NCBI GenBank assembly: GCA_019802505.1
Contig: JAFMOC010000271.1
Coordinates: forward strand, 30,001 to 94,000
Source: Corydoras sp. C115
Taxonomy: Eukaryota > Chordata > Actinopteri > Siluriformes > Callichthyidae
Direction of reading: 5' to 3'
DNA length: 64,000 nucleotides
Part shown: positions 41,956 through 54,879 of the stretch, piece by piece
Layout: every line of letters starts with the position of its first letter
How positions within the stretch are numbered: the stretch's first letter is position 1
Program-made: the position numbers and the translations under genes
The notes under the pieces: generated by a model
What the model saw: the letters and a program-made list of their open reading frames with translations, nothing else
Told to the model about the DNA's origin: nothing
Database searches by the model: none

Positions 41956-42023
41956 CTGATGGTGGTTTTCTATCATTCCTGTTTGGAGCATCTGCTTTTA
42001 TAGCATCTCAACAGAAGACGGGA

Positions 42024-42062
42024 CATTGGTCATGGTAGCTCAGTGGTCAGGGTGTTGGGTTT
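42024..42062 (+). repeat. SINE-B head fragment
   Basis: Only CATGGTAGCTCAGTGGTCAG and GGTGTTGGGT are recognisable. Confidence 0.55.
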
Positions 42063-42402
42063 GGGGTGGTGGCCTGTTTTGGGGTTTAATGGCTAATAGA
42101 TACTAGTAGGTTCAACTAAAAAAGGTTAAAGATGAACAAACTACGGTGAAAGCAGGGGAGAGCACCGCTGGTCATGTGTGATGAGTGGGAGACTGGGTTG
42201 GGATTTTTTACTCAACAGATTTCCTAACGCAGATCTGTTAATCTGCTCACCTACACACTGACCTTTCTCAAAAAACATCACGCCCTTAACACCTAATCCC
42301 CATCTCACAACGCTGGAGGGTTATCAGTTCAAATCTGATCAACCACCTGAATGATCCGAGACGCAGAGAGAGACGCCTCTCCCTTTATAATGAAACGTTG
42401 GT

Positions 42403-42841
42403 GTTGGGGGCCCTCTCAGCTCTGAGGATCCAGGTTCGAATCCTAATCTGGGTGGAGTTTGCATGTTCTCTGCTTTCCTCCACAGTCCAAAAAACAGGGA
42501 TTCAAGGTAAATTGAATGCTCTAAAGTGTGTTTGTGTGTCTCTGTGGGTGAGTGTGTCTCCGGTGATAGATTGGCACCAGTGTATCTGCCCAACTCCTGA
42601 AATGTTCCCCCCTGATGGGCATGGGCCCCCGTGACCCTAGTAGAGGATTAAGAATTGGTGTTTTGGACAAGAGTGAGGACGAGGATTAAAATCAAAACCC
42701 AAACATCCATCCATCCATTCTTTATCCTCTATTAGGGTCACAGGGGTGGGGAGAACGGGGAGAACGTTTCGGGCACTGGGCAGATACACCCAGGACAGGG
42801 TCTATCGCTGGACACACACTCACTCACACAGACACACTCTC
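42403..42841. repeat. Two partial SINE-1 copies in opposite orientation
   Basis: 42403-42652 plus strand, subfamily II, without A box; 42706-42841 minus strand, 3' part only. Confidence 0.72.
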
Positions 42842-43518
42842 CATCTGTATTTGGAAAGACGCCAGCTGGTGGTTTGGCGTCCCCATCGATATTTGTATAA
42901 TGGATCCGGTTGTGACTCAGCGTCGAGCGTCAGCGCAGAACCTGCTTTTAATCAGAATTACAAAGGATCCGCCGCGGCGTAACGATGTACCGTCATCACC
43001 ACAGATCTAACGAAGACGCAGCGATCAGTAGAACGTGATCTCCTGCTGAGCATCGCTGTGTCAGAGGCTTCGCACCTTCAGCTCTTGGTGAATGTAAAAT
43101 GCACGTGGTCAGTTGTATGAAGGTCATATGTTCATAAGAACTGGACTGTGATCATGTGTTTGATTAAAAGTCGCTCACGTCACGACCTCGAGCCGAGCGT
43201 CTGACCCGTAACCTTCAGTTTTATCGCCTGCAACAAAATCTTTAGGAGGTTTTTTTGGGTTTCAGGCGAAAGGTCAGATAAACAGACATCCAACCCGGAC
43301 GGCGAGGAGGACAGACTGAAATCTGGGTGAGGGGACGCCGCTTCCAGGAGGAAGCTGGAGTAAAAAACGCTGACGTCACCGTCCTCTCTCGTCTCTCTTT
43401 TTTAAACCTTTGTCCTTGATCTTTCCATTTCACAGAACCTCATGGCGAGAACCCGGCCGTTCCGCTTAACCGGGGTTTTAATGGATAGATCTTTTGTATT
43501 AATATTTAAAAATGATTT
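42842..43518. other. Intergenic, no gene seen
   Basis: Unique-looking. No coding family recognised on either strand. Confidence 0.5.
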
Positions 43519-43528
43519 AATAAACAGG

Positions 43529-44215
43529 CGGTGGCTTAGTGGCTTAGTGGTTAGCACGTTCGCCTCTAAGCAATAGGGATTCCTGGTTCGAATCCCCATC
43601 TGGGTGGAGTTTCAATGTTCTCCCCGTGCCTGCGTGGGTTTCCTCCGGGTTCTCCGGTTTCCTCCCACAGTCCAAAAACATGGATCAAGTCAATTGAGTT
43701 CTCCAAATTGCCCCAAATAGAGTGTGTTTGAGTGTGTGAGTGTGTACCCAGCGATGGATTGGCGCCCTGTCCTGGGTGTATCGGCCCAGCGCCCCTGACG
43801 TTCTCCCCTGGATGGGCATGGGGAACCCCACCGCGACCCTAATAGAGGATAAAGCAGAAGATAATGAATGAATGAATCAATAAACAGGCGGTGGCTTAGT
43901 GGTTTGGCATGTTCTCCTCTCAGCACTGGGGATTCCAGGTTCGAATCCCCACCTGGGTGGAGTTTCCATGTTCTCCCCGTGTCCGTGTGGGTTTCCTCCG
44001 GGTTCTCCGGTTTCCTCCCACCAGTCCAAAAACATGGATCAAGTCAATTAAGGTCTCCAAATTGCCCCATATAGAGTGTGTGTGTGAGTGAGTGTGTGCC
44101 CAGTGATAGATTGCCCCCCTGTCCTGGGTGTATCTGCCCAGCGCCCGAAATGTTCTCCCCTGGATGGGCATGGGGAACCCCACCATGACTCTAATAGAGG
44201 ATAAAGCGGAACAAA
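43529..44215 (+). repeat. Two SINE-1 copies in tandem with repeated flank
   Basis: 43529-43878 and 43889-44215, each preceded by AATAAACAGG (43519-43528 and 43879-43888). The flank repeats together with the element, so this looks like unequal exchange or insertion into the same site. Confidence 0.8.
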
Positions 44216-44758
44216 AGAGTTCTTTAGGCTTCATTCAACCAGCAGGCAGAAGCTACCCCACCCCACCCCACCCCACCCCCCACCCCACCCCCAGAAGCCC
44301 TCCATCCAACCCCAACCCACACGCTGTAATAACAACCTTAACCGTCGATTTAGGTTTTTATCTTTTATCTTTATCTTCTCACCGGTGAAGCAGACGAGCG
44401 GGCGGTGCGGGCGGTGCGGGTGGGGTGAGCTCAGGTGGAGGACGGTTCTACGTCAGGGGTTTTAGGATTTAATGTTTAATGGCTTTCGGTTTGTGAACAG
44501 AACGATCGAAAGAGCCAGAAGCACCGTGGAGGGCAATTTGGGTGAGAGGCGTCTCGGTTAACGACCGTCTCCGTCCTCTGCACTTATCACGAGTGCAGGA
44601 GAGAGAGAGAGGGGGGGGGGGCGATCAAGACCTCGAATATTCCACACATCAGGCATGTCCACTTTCTGATGACCGGTCCCCCGGGGTCGGGTCATCAATG
44701 TCCGAATCAAAATACCAAGAGATGAGGCTGTGAGAATAAAGGATGTTAAATCATAATG
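44216..44758. other. Intergenic with CCCCA repeat
   Basis: (CCCCA)n at 44257-44293 and GA/G runs at 44600-44622. No gene seen. Confidence 0.6.
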
Positions 44759-45118
44759 CGGCGGCACGGTGGCTTACTGGTTTAGCATGTTCTCCTCTCG
44801 GTGCTAGGGATTCCCGGTTCGAATCCCCATCTGGGTGGAGTTTGCATGTCCTCCCCGTGTCTGCGTGGGTTTCCTTCGGGTTCTCCGGTTTCCTCCCACA
44901 GTCCAAAAAACATGGATCAAGTCAATTGTGTTCTCCAAATTGCCCCATATAGCGTGTGTCTGTGTGAGTGAGTGTGTGTCCAGTGATAGATTGCCCCCCT
45001 GTCCTGGGTGTATCTGCCCAGCGGCCGAGACGTTCTCCCCTGGATGGGCATGGGGAACCCCCCCCCCCACCGCGACCCTTATAGAGGATAAAGCAGAAGA
45101 TAATGGATGGATGGATGG
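44759..45118 (+). repeat. Full SINE-1 copy
   Basis: Complete copy with A box, B box and a (GGAT)n tail. Confidence 0.85.
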
Positions 45119-45429
45119 AATTTAATGGACTGGTGTCTCAGGCCGCCATGAAAATGTCCCCGCGGGCCGCGGGCCGACCCGCCTGCGTACGGACTCCCCT
45201 CCGAAACGACGACGTGAGCTCTCGGTCCCTCGGCGCTCGTTCGGCGGCTGTGATGTCACGACCTCCATCATGCGCGCGTCTCCGGACTGCAGATCTGAGG
45301 TCGGCGGTGACGCGGGGTGAGGTCAGGCGGCAGGGACGCTGTAATGAGGACGTCTGCTGACCGCCGTTGGGATCATCGGCCCGCCGTGACTTCTTCTTCA
45401 GAACAGGGGTTCCTGTCTGCGGCTCTGAC

Positions 45430-45515
45430 GCACCCAGACAGGGGGGGGGGGGTTCAGGCACTGAGCAGATACACTCAGGACAGGACGCAAACCCATCACT
45501 GGACACACACTCACT

Positions 45516-45546
<31 letters not shown>

Positions 45547-45650
45547 TATATGGGGCAATTTAGAGCATTCAATTTATCTTAAATCCATGTTTTTGGACTG
45601 TGAGTGGAAACTGGAGAACCAGGAGGAGACCCATGCGGACATGGGGAGAA
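45430..45650 (-). repeat. SINE-1 subfamily II fragment running into minisatellite
   Basis: Ends at GACATGGGGAGAACAT, exactly where the 7-bp array begins. Confidence 0.8.
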
Positions 45651-46445
45651 CATACTACACACTACATACTACACACTACATACTACACACTACACACTAC
45701 ATACTACACACTACATACTACATTCTACACACTACACACTACACACTACATACTACACACTACATACTACACAATACACACTACACACTACACACTACAT
45801 ACTACACAATACACACTACACACTACACACTACACACTACATACTACACAATACATACTACATACTACATACTACATACTACATACTACACTACATACTA
45901 CATACTACATACTACATACTACATACTACATACTACATACTACACACTACATACTACACATTACATACTACACACTACATACTACATACTACACACTACA
46001 TACTACACACTACATACTACACACTACATACTACACACTACACACTACATACTACACACTACATACTACACAATACACACTACACACTACACACTACATA
46101 CTACACAATACACACTACACACTACACACTACACACTACATACTACATACTACACAATACACACTACACACTACATACTACACAATACACACTACACACT
46201 ACATACTACACAATACACAATACATACTACATACTACCCAATACATACTACATACTACATACTACACACTACACACTACATACTACACACTACATACTAC
46301 ACATTACATACTACACACTACATACTACATACTACACACTACATACTACACACTACACACTACACACTACATACTACACACTACATACTACATTCTACAT
46401 ACTACATACTACACACTACACACTACACACTACACAATACATACC
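45651..46445. repeat. 7-bp minisatellite, about 113 copies
   Basis: Unit ACTACAY (Y = C or T), nearly pure over 795 bases. 7 is not a multiple of 3 and no frame contains a stop, which explains the 282-386 residue Thr/Tyr/His/Leu open frames. Confidence 0.96.
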
Positions 46446-47140
46446 CAGTTAATCAGAACATACTACATCCACACTAATACCCACAGCCTTGTTTAATGTT
46501 ATGTTATATGTAATGTTATGATATAAAAGGTTTAATGGTAAATCATCTTTGTTGTTGTGATTAACGAACGCCTGTGGAACATTAACGGATTATTCTGAAG
46601 CCTGTAGTGTTGGGTTCCTTTGCGACACACGCTGTTTGTTGCGCGTTGCTGTTAAAGCCTTTAATTGCACTGAAGCGCTGCGTTGCGTCTGGTTTGTGTT
46701 TTATTTGCCTCTGAACTCCACCCGTCGTTATTCCACTTAAACCTCCGTCCATCCCGTTAATGCACTGCGGTCCCGTTCCTGTAGGACGTGAGGTTCCGAG
46801 AGACGGGTCTGATGTAAAGGGAACTGCAACGGCCTGCGCAAACAACAGACCGCGAAAGCCACGACGTTACACGAGTGCACGACCGCGCCACAGACAGACC
46901 AGGAAGGATGGAGGCGGTTACAGCTCCACTGGAGAACAAATGAAACAAATTCTGTGAATTCTGTGCTTTACTATAAACTCACAGATGATCCTGATTAAAG
47001 CAGAACAGCAGAACCGGACGATGGCGCGGGGTCTCTGACCGGCAGAGCAACTTCACGCGACGACTTCAGGTTCATTTATCCAGCAGAGCATTCTGGAGGT
47101 CAGACACCGATGTGAAATGAGGGAACCTGGTTCACAATCT
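46446..47140. other. Intergenic, no gene seen
   Basis: Unique-looking, moderately CpG-rich at 46750-46900; short Tc1-like words near 47090. Confidence 0.45.
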
Positions 47141-47149
47141 CAGTTCTAG

Positions 47150-47660
47150 TTACATTTACATTTACATTTACATTTACATTACATTTACATTTAGTCGTTC
47201 AGCAGACGATTTTATCCAAAGCGACTTACAGATGAGAACATTACAGTCAGAAGCCATGGAGAAAACCAACTGCACGGTAAATTCATCAGACCTGATTGTT
47301 ATTCGATGCTGCGCCCCCCCCCCCCCCTTTTTATTATTATTATTTTTTTATAACAGGTTTTTGTTAAAGAGATGCGTCTTCAGTAGTTTCTTAAAACTGT
47401 TTAGAGATTCTGCCGTACGGACAGAGTTGGGAAGATCGTACTATCATGTTGCCGTGTGAACGCCACGGAGTGAGAATGAGCTCCTCGGTGAGGTGGAACC
47501 ACCAGGGGGCGATCATCACCGGAGCGAAGTGAACGAGTCGGAGTGTGTTTTGAAAAGATAGAGTGAAGGTCGGAGGGGCCAGATCCAGAGATGGTTCTGT
47601 AGGCCAGAGTCAGCAGCTACAGGGAACCAATGGAGGGAACTGAGTTAGTTGATCCCTACT
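47150..47660 (-). repeat. Repeat C copy sharing the SINE-B tail
   Basis: Same order of words as 9344-9720 (GTCGTTCAGCAGACG, ACAGAGTTGGGAAGATCG, GCGATCATCACCGGAGCG), preceded by (ACATTT)n. Confidence 0.72.
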
Positions 47661-48861
47661 GTGTGGGGTGGGGTTGAGATTATGCCCTCTGTGAGGGTCA
47701 GTCTGTGAGCGTCTTAATTAAGCTTGATGTGTGCATTGGAACCGAAACGGGCCTTCCCCAAACTGTTCTAACAATGAAACCACAAAGTTAGCCAAAATGC
47801 TCATGGAATGAATGAGCCCCATGATTCCAGTCTTTGAGTTGGAAGTGTGTTGTCATGGGTTCTTCATCATCACGCTGAGAGAACATGGCTGTTAATCATC
47901 ATCTTCTCAAACTGTTCTGCTGTTGGAACCTTCGTCCCCCGGGATGGATCCTGCACATTCATAATAATTATGATTTTCGGAGGAGGGTTGTAACCTCCCT
48001 TCCTGCTCGACGGTGCCGCAGTGTGAGGAGTAGAACGGGTTTGTTCACATCCAAAACCTCAAGAACCTCATGAATCATCGGAGTTACACAACTCTGGAAA
48101 TCTCCAAAACTCCTGTTTCGTTTTGGAGAACCCTCGTTCTAATTTGATGCTCGCCGTAGAAAAGGCGCCAAGCATCGTTCCCAGCTGAACTCGGTGGACG
48201 GTCCCGGCGGTCCGGCGAGTCTGGGTTCTGTTTTGGGTTTCCACGGAAGGAGGCGTCACCAGGAAGTGGACTGTGAGCAGAAGTAACGGACCGGAGCCGA
48301 AAGTGACGTTTCCTGCTACGGCAGAACGGTTCCACATGATCTGATTTCACTGCAGAGCCGAGTTCCCAGAGCGCGTTTCAACAGAGCTCTGAGTCACAGA
48401 GTGAGGTCAGAACCCGGAGACGTTCCGACGGGTCCGGCGCTCCGAAGGACGTTCCACCAAAACAACGCAGTGGAACGTCCATTCACTATGCAAAACATTC
48501 GCTTCAACATCCCTGAGTTTAGGGTTCCAGATAACAGAACCTGGAACCAATGTTATCTCAGTGCTACAATCTGACGTTAATAACAGACGGTTCTGTTTAA
48601 GGTTCTCTACGCACTTCTTTAAAAATGCAGCAAGTGGAGGTTCTGGACTGATTGATCTCAAATGGGGGTTGGGGGGTGGAGGTGGGGGTAGATTGGGGCC
48701 AGGACTGGGGCCGAGGGTTCTGTTTGAGGGACCACCTACTATTTTACACTTGAAACTATAAAGTCCTTGTAAAGAACCTTTAAAGGTTCTTTGGTTTGTA
48801 ACAGTGGAGAAACCTTCAGGTTATAGAACCTCATATAGAGAAGTTTATAAATGTTGAACAG
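47661..48861. other. Intergenic, no gene seen
   Basis: Tc1-like words at 47750. A G-rich stretch at 48664-48712 could form a G-quadruplex. Otherwise unrecognised. Confidence 0.45.
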
Positions 48862-49217
48862 GGCGGCACGGTGGCTTAGTGGTTTGGCATGTTCTCCTCT
48901 CATCACTAGGGATTCCCAGTTCGAATCCCCATCTGGGTGGAGTTTCCATGTCCTCTCCATGTCCGCGTGGGTTTCCTTCGGGTTCTCCGGTTTCCTCCCA
49001 CAGTCCAAAAACATGGATCAAGTCAATTGAGTTCTCCAAATTGCCCCATATAGAGTGTGTGTCTGTGTGAGAGTGAGTGTGTGTCCAGTGATAGGCTGCC
49101 CCCCTGTCCTGAGTGTATCTGCCCAGCGCCCGAAACGTTCTACCCTGGATGGGCATGGGGAACCCCCCCGCGACCCTAATAGAGGATAAAGCAGAAGATA
49201 ATAGATGAATGTGTGAT
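48862..49217 (+). repeat. Full SINE-1 copy with short TSD
   Basis: TTGAACAG at 48854-48861 and 49222-49229, extended by a few mismatched bases. Confidence 0.82.
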
Positions 49218-49255
49218 AATATTGAACAGTGCACTTTAAAAGGTTTGTACAGTTC

Positions 49256-49266
49256 TTGTGTGTGTG

Positions 49267-49299
<33 letters not shown>

Positions 49300-49354
49300 T
49301 GTGTGTGTGTGTGTGTGTGGTGTGTGTAATAAGTCGCCAGTCACACACCCATGA

Positions 49355-49388
<34 letters not shown>

Positions 49389-49402
49389 TTCTTCTTCTTC
49401 TT
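49256..49402. repeat. (GT)n, (CAT)n and (CTT)n microsatellites
   Basis: GT run with TTT interruptions to 49328, then CATCAT from 49354 and CTTCTT to 49402. Confidence 0.93.
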
Positions 49403-49623
49403 CAGGGCTCTGAGCAGCTGTTTCCTGTTCTGGCCTCTGTTCTGTGTTTGCTGTTCCTTCATCCTCCCTCCGTCGTAATTACACCGCAGCCAAACAGATG
49501 GAACCGGGGAGAATGGGCGGAACCCATAAACCCATAAACGGAACCCATAAACCCATAAATACCGATCGATCACCTTAAAGTTTCGAGTTCCGAAACGAAG
49601 CAAACTGTTCAAATCAAAACATT

Positions 49624-49917
49624 ATCCTCAGCTTTATCCTCTATTAGGGTCGGGGGGGGGGGTTCCCCATGCCCAGGACAGGGGGGCAATCTTTCACTGG
49701 GCACACACTCACTCACACAGACACACTCTATATGGGGCAATTTGGAGAACTCAATTGACTTGACTTTTGGACTGTGGGAGGAAACCGGAGAACCTGGAGG
49801 AAACCCACGCGGACACGAGGAGGACATGCAAACTCCACCCAGATGGGGATTCGAACCGGGAATCCCTAGCGCTGAGAGGAGAACATGCTAAACCACTAAG
49901 CCACCGTGCCACCCAAG
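49624..49917 (-). repeat. SINE-1 copy with 11-bp TSD
   Basis: Perfect TSD ATCAAAACATT at 49613-49623 and 49918-49928. Two internal deletions (after CATGCCC and after GACTTGA). Confidence 0.88.
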
Positions 49918-49928
49918 ATCAAAACATT

Positions 49929-50960
49929 TAACATCAGAGAGCTGTAGGCATGACAGACGAAGACGTTCTGAGAACGTCATTAGAACCAATTTTATGGTGA
50001 TGGGGTTTGTAGTTCTACGGTTCCATTCTGTAGTTCCTCCTCACACTCTGTTAGTCCCCTTTGGTATGTTCTCTGATGATCAGGACCATGGACAGAGCCG
50101 GTGTTATTAGGGTGGTGGATGGTTCTCAGTTCTGCGGTGACGCTGACGTGGTGGTGGTGCAGGTGTGTGTTGCTGGTGCGAGAAGAACAGAGACGTTCTG
50201 CTTCAGAATAAAGTTTAATATTTAACACAGAAGACAAGAACACGAGAACACGAGAACACCCGCTCAGCGTTTTCACAGATCAGTGCAAAATCAGAAGCTT
50301 GGAGCTGCAGTAACCCCACAGGAGAACCCAAAGGTCCAACACGGGAACCTTCAGGAACCGAGCGGCCAGTTTATTAGATACACACACGGGGACGAGTTCC
50401 GCACACATACGACCCGGAACCTCGGTACGAGAGACGATGGCAGACGTGAAGCTCAGGCTTAAATAAACTGAACTTACAGAACGTCTCTCAGACGTCTGTG
50501 ATTTTTCACGTTCGCTCGTGACTTTAGGTTCTGAAACGCGTCTGTGAGGAACATGAGGATCCTCAAACGCTGTTCCGCCTCGGAACCCGAGCGTCTGACG
50601 AGGAGGAGCGCGAGAGCACCTCAGCCGGATCACCCGAAAGCCGGCGTGCTTTAATATCATGATTAATATATGAATCTCCGCTCGTCAGCGTTAAAGACGG
50701 AGGAGCCAGCCATCGATTCAACACTTCACCTTTAATGGGTTTAAAGTTTAAAGTGGACGTTTTCATCTTCCGTCCGAATGTTTTATTTATGAAACGTCTG
50801 GAATCGACTGCAGACGCAAATCATTCACCCGAATCCATTAAAGAATAACATGTTTATAAAGCTTCAGAGCAGAGACACAGAGGACACAGAGACACAGAGG
50901 ACATGCTGTAACAATATGATTATACATACTGTCCACCCAACAAAGACACCTTAACATTAA
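49929..50960. other. Region 3' of ptger2, no gene seen
   Basis: Could hold the ptger2 3' UTR end: the minus strand has AATAAA within GTTTTATTTATG at about 50780. Otherwise unrecognised. Confidence 0.4.
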
Positions 50961-50965
50961 AGCAT

Positions 50966-51683
50966 GAGACAGAGAGAGAGAGACTGAGGGAGAGACTTAG
51001 GTACAGTCAGTGAGAGAGAGAGAGACCGAGCGAAAGACTGAGAGAGAAAGAGAGAGACACTAAGGGTGAGAGACAGAGAAAGACTGAGGAAGAGATGAAA
51101 ATGAGACACTGATGGAGAGAAGAGAGAGACTGAGGGTGAGAGACTGAGTGACATGAGAGCATGACTGAGAGAGAGAGAGAGAGAGAGAGACACTGAGAGA
51201 GAGACACTAAGGGTGAGAGACAGAGAGACACAGAGAGAGAGAGAGAGAGACACTAAGGGTGAGAGACAGAGAGACACAGAGAGAGAGAGAGAGACACTGA
51301 GAGAGAGACACTAAGGGTGAGAGACAGAGAGACACAGAGAGAGAGAGAGAGACACTGAGAGAGAGAGAGAGAGAGAGAGACTAAGGGTGAGAGAGGGAGA
51401 GACACTGAGAGAGAGAGAGACACTAAGGGTGAGAGACAGAGAGACACTGAGAGAGAGAGAGAGAGAGAGAGAGACACTGAGAGAGTGAGAGAGAGAAAGA
51501 CACTAAGGGTGAGAGAGAGACAGAGAGAGAGAGAGACACTAAGAGAGAGAGAGAGACACTGAGAAAGTGAGAGAGAGAAAGACACTAAGGGTGAGAGAGA
51601 GACAGAGAGAGAGAGAGACACTAAGAGAGAGAGAGAGACACTGAGAGAGAGAGAGAGAGAGACAGAGAGAGAGAGAGAGACAG
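50966..51683. repeat. GA-rich complex repeat array
   Basis: GAGA runs with repeated higher-order phrases GACACTAAGGGTGAGAGAC. Lies 440-1160 bases downstream of the ptger2 stop, so perhaps in its 3' UTR. Minus-strand frames of Ser/Leu repeats are not genes. Confidence 0.93.
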
Positions 51684-52122
51684 GTGGACCGGACGTCATC
51701 AGCTGAACCATCAGATAATATTTTAATATAATTTTCTCTGATATATTTAAATAAATAAAGGACAGAATCATGTTGTCCGTACGGAACGTCTCCACGCTGC
51801 AGGACCGTTCCACCGCTGCAGGGTCAGTGTGTGTATCTAATAAAGTGGCCGCTCGGTGGACGACGGTCTCAGCAGCACTGTAACGACCGCAGGAACGAGC
51901 AGCTGGCGAATCATCACCACCCAAACGACTCCCAAACGACTCCGAATCGGCCGACCACGAATCGAATCGGCCGCGCCGCCGCTACGGACGAGACCCCGAG
52001 TCCGGTGACATCATCAGTCCCGAGGGTCCCGAGGGTCATGCCCCCACCCCCCCCCCCCCCCCCCGTGTCCTGAGCAGCTTCACCGGACAATCACACGGTC
52101 ACACGGTCAGAGGGTCAGAGGG

Positions 52123-52413
52123 TCAGACGGCCCCCGCGGATTTGCTCAGGTGCGTGCTGTCCGTACCGACGGTGACGTTGGGACTCGGTTCCAGCGTGAC
52201 TTCTGAGTTTTTGGCGATGGACGTTCCGTAAACGGACCCGGGGCCCTTCCTGCCCGCTTTGCAGAGCGCCCCCAGCAGGCAGCGCAGCCGGGACGGGCTG
52301 AGGATGATGAAGACCCAGGGGTCGATGATGGAGTTGATGGAGATGAAGCGCAGGGCGTACAGGTCGGCCTTGTCCGGCCGCGGGTTCCAGATGGAGTTGA
52401 TGTAGACGCGGAA
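52123..52413 (-). CDS. ptger2: ptger2 exon 2 (helix 7 and cytoplasmic tail)
   Basis: Acceptor TTTTCCCGGCAG|TTC. Encodes FRVYINSIWNPRPDKADLYA, then helix 7 with ALRFISINSIIDPWVF, then a tail of about 60 residues with several Ser/Thr (possible kinase sites), then TGA at 52125-52123. The exon is CpG-rich compared with its surroundings. Confidence 0.94.
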   Translation of the reverse strand, partial: FRVYINSIWNPRPDKADLYALRFISINSIIDPWVFIILSPSRLRCLLGALCKAGRKGPGSVYGTSIAKNSEVTLEPSPNVTVGTDSTHLSKSAGAV

Positions 52414-52480
52414 CTGCCGGGAAAAGACGAGACGGCGTCATCAGAACGTTCCATCAACATCAGAACCAACATTAATTAAT

Positions 52481-52529
<49 letters not shown>

Positions 52530-54821
52530 TAATACATCCATTATCCTCTGCTTTATCCTCTATCAGGGTCGGGGGGGGGGGTTCCCCATGCTCATCCAGG
52601 GGAGAACGTTTCGGGCGCTGGGCAGATACACCCAGGCCAGTGGGGCAATCTATCGCTGGACACACACTCACTCACACACACACACTATATGGGGCAATAT
52701 GGAGAATTCAATTGACTTGATCCATGTTTTTGGACTGTGGGAGGAAACCGGAGAACCCGGAGGAAACCCACAAGGACACGGGGAGGACATGGAAGCTCCA
52801 CCCAGATGGGGATTCGAACCGGGAATCCCTAGCACTGAGAGGAGAACATGCATCCAGTGGAGAATGTTTGGGACGCTGGGCAGATCCACCCAAGAGATAG
52901 CGCCCACTCACTCACTCACTCACTCACTCACTCACTCACACAAAACTCAAAGGGGCAATTTAGAGCATTCAATGTACCTTGAATCCATTTTTTTTTTGGA
53001 CTGTGGGAGGGGAACCTGGAGGAAACCCACGCAGACATGGGGAGAACATGCAAACTCCACCCAGATGGGGACTCAAACCTGAGGGTAGAACATGCTCACC
53101 AACATGCCAACATGTGTCGTCCTAATGCTCTTAATTGCCCCATATCGTTTATGTGCGTCTGTGCGAGTGTGTGTCCTGGGTGTGTCCGCCCGGCGCCCGA
53201 AAGGTTCTCCTCTGGATGGGCTTGGAGAACCCACACCCCCCCACCCCCCACCCCCCCCACACACATAACCCCCATGGAGATAAATGGGTCGGGGGGGAAT
53301 ATAAAGCAGAAGACAATGAATAAAATCCCATATGATAAAATGGAATATAAATGGACAATAATGACATGTCTCCAGTGGTGTAGGGTCCCATAATGACATG
53401 TCTCCTGCGGTGTAGGGTCCCTATGTAGTGCACTCTGCGCTTCAGACAGACTGTCACTAAACCCACAGCCACCGAAAGTAAACATCCTGTTAGATCCTGC
53501 TGCAGGTTAAATAAAGCCTCTGATGTCCACGCCGTCCCTGCGTCCACATGACTCTGCGTCCCTCCTCGTTAATCCAACTAAAAAAATGTCTCATGAATAT
53601 TCACGCATGTCCGTAACAATGACACTGACGTTCTCGTTTGACGTTCTCTGGTGTGGACGGTGTTTCTGACGAGGAGCGGACCTCACGTCCTGTCTGTCGG
53701 TCAGGGTTCAACACTGAGACCGCTGAAGTTCCTCCATCCACCTTATCTCTGAACGCTGACGGAGGTTTCTGTGGTTACGGGGGGGGGGGGGGGGGGGCGG
53801 GTTCCGTGGCGCAGGGGCGCAGCGGGCGGGGTGTGGCGATTCGTTACGCACTGAAGGGCAACGGAGCGGAAACAGCGCGAGATAAACATTACTTTGATGA
53901 ACACCACATGCTTTGGGTTGTAGAGTCTGAATCGGGGTTCCGCTTCGCACCACAGGTTTTAAAGGCTCCATGGGGAACAATCAGGTTCCTCCGAACCGAA
54001 CTCTTAATTCTTTAGGGATCTGCGTCGTGCTCTGGGGTTCTGTAATGCAGCTTTAACGGGAACCCTCGCCGAACGCATTTTATATAAACAGCACGGTGGC
54101 TTAGTGCTTTAGCATGTTCTCCTCTCAGTGCTGGGAACTAAAGGCTTGAATCCCAATCTGGGTGGAGTTTGCATGTCCTCCCCGTGTCTGTGTGGGTTTC
54201 CTCCGGGTTCTCCGGTTTCCTCCCACGGTCCAAAGACATGGATTCAAGGTGAGCTGCATGATCTAAATTGCCCCATGAGCGGCACGGTGGCTTAGTGGTT
54301 TAGCATGTTCTCCTCTCAGTGCTGGGAATTAAACGCTCAAATCCCCATCTGGGTGGAGTTTGCATGTCCTCCCCATGTCCGCGTGGGTTTCCTCCGGGTT
54401 CTCCGCTTTCCTCCCACAGTCCAAAAACATGGATCAAGGTCAATTGAGTTCTCCAAATTGCCCCATATAGAGTGCGTGTGTGTGTGTGTGTGAGTGAGTG
54501 TGTGCCCAGTGATAGATTGCCCCCCTGTCCTGGATGTATCTGCCCAGCGCCCGAAACGTTCTCCCCTGGATGGGCCCCCCCCCCCGAAATCCCAAACAAA
54601 GCAATCAGAAGAACCTTCACGGTGCAACATCCAACACTCAGACACGCCTCCCGGTCGCCTGTATGCTTCCAACTTTAAAACAACACTTTGGGGAAGGCCC
54701 TTATCTGCTCCCCCCCCCACACACACATCCATAGCATAAAGTTAAACACTCTCTCCCAGGTGTGTGTGTGTGTGTGTGTGTGTGTGTTTACGTTTGCCCA
54801 TACAGTGTAATTGTATTTGCA

Positions 54822-54879
<58 letters not shown>

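Noticed and set aside
45317..46496. Open frames of 282-386 residues made of Thr/Tyr/His/Leu repeats
   Set aside because: Product of the stop-free 7-bp minisatellite; entry and exit are SINE and non-coding DNA.
48845..49612. 255-residue minus-strand open frame
   Set aside because: It strings together a SINE-1 copy, GT repeats and a CAT repeat (poly-Met); no conserved domain.
50957..51924. Ser/Leu-rich frames on the minus strand
   Set aside because: GA-repeat translation with no splice sites or start context.
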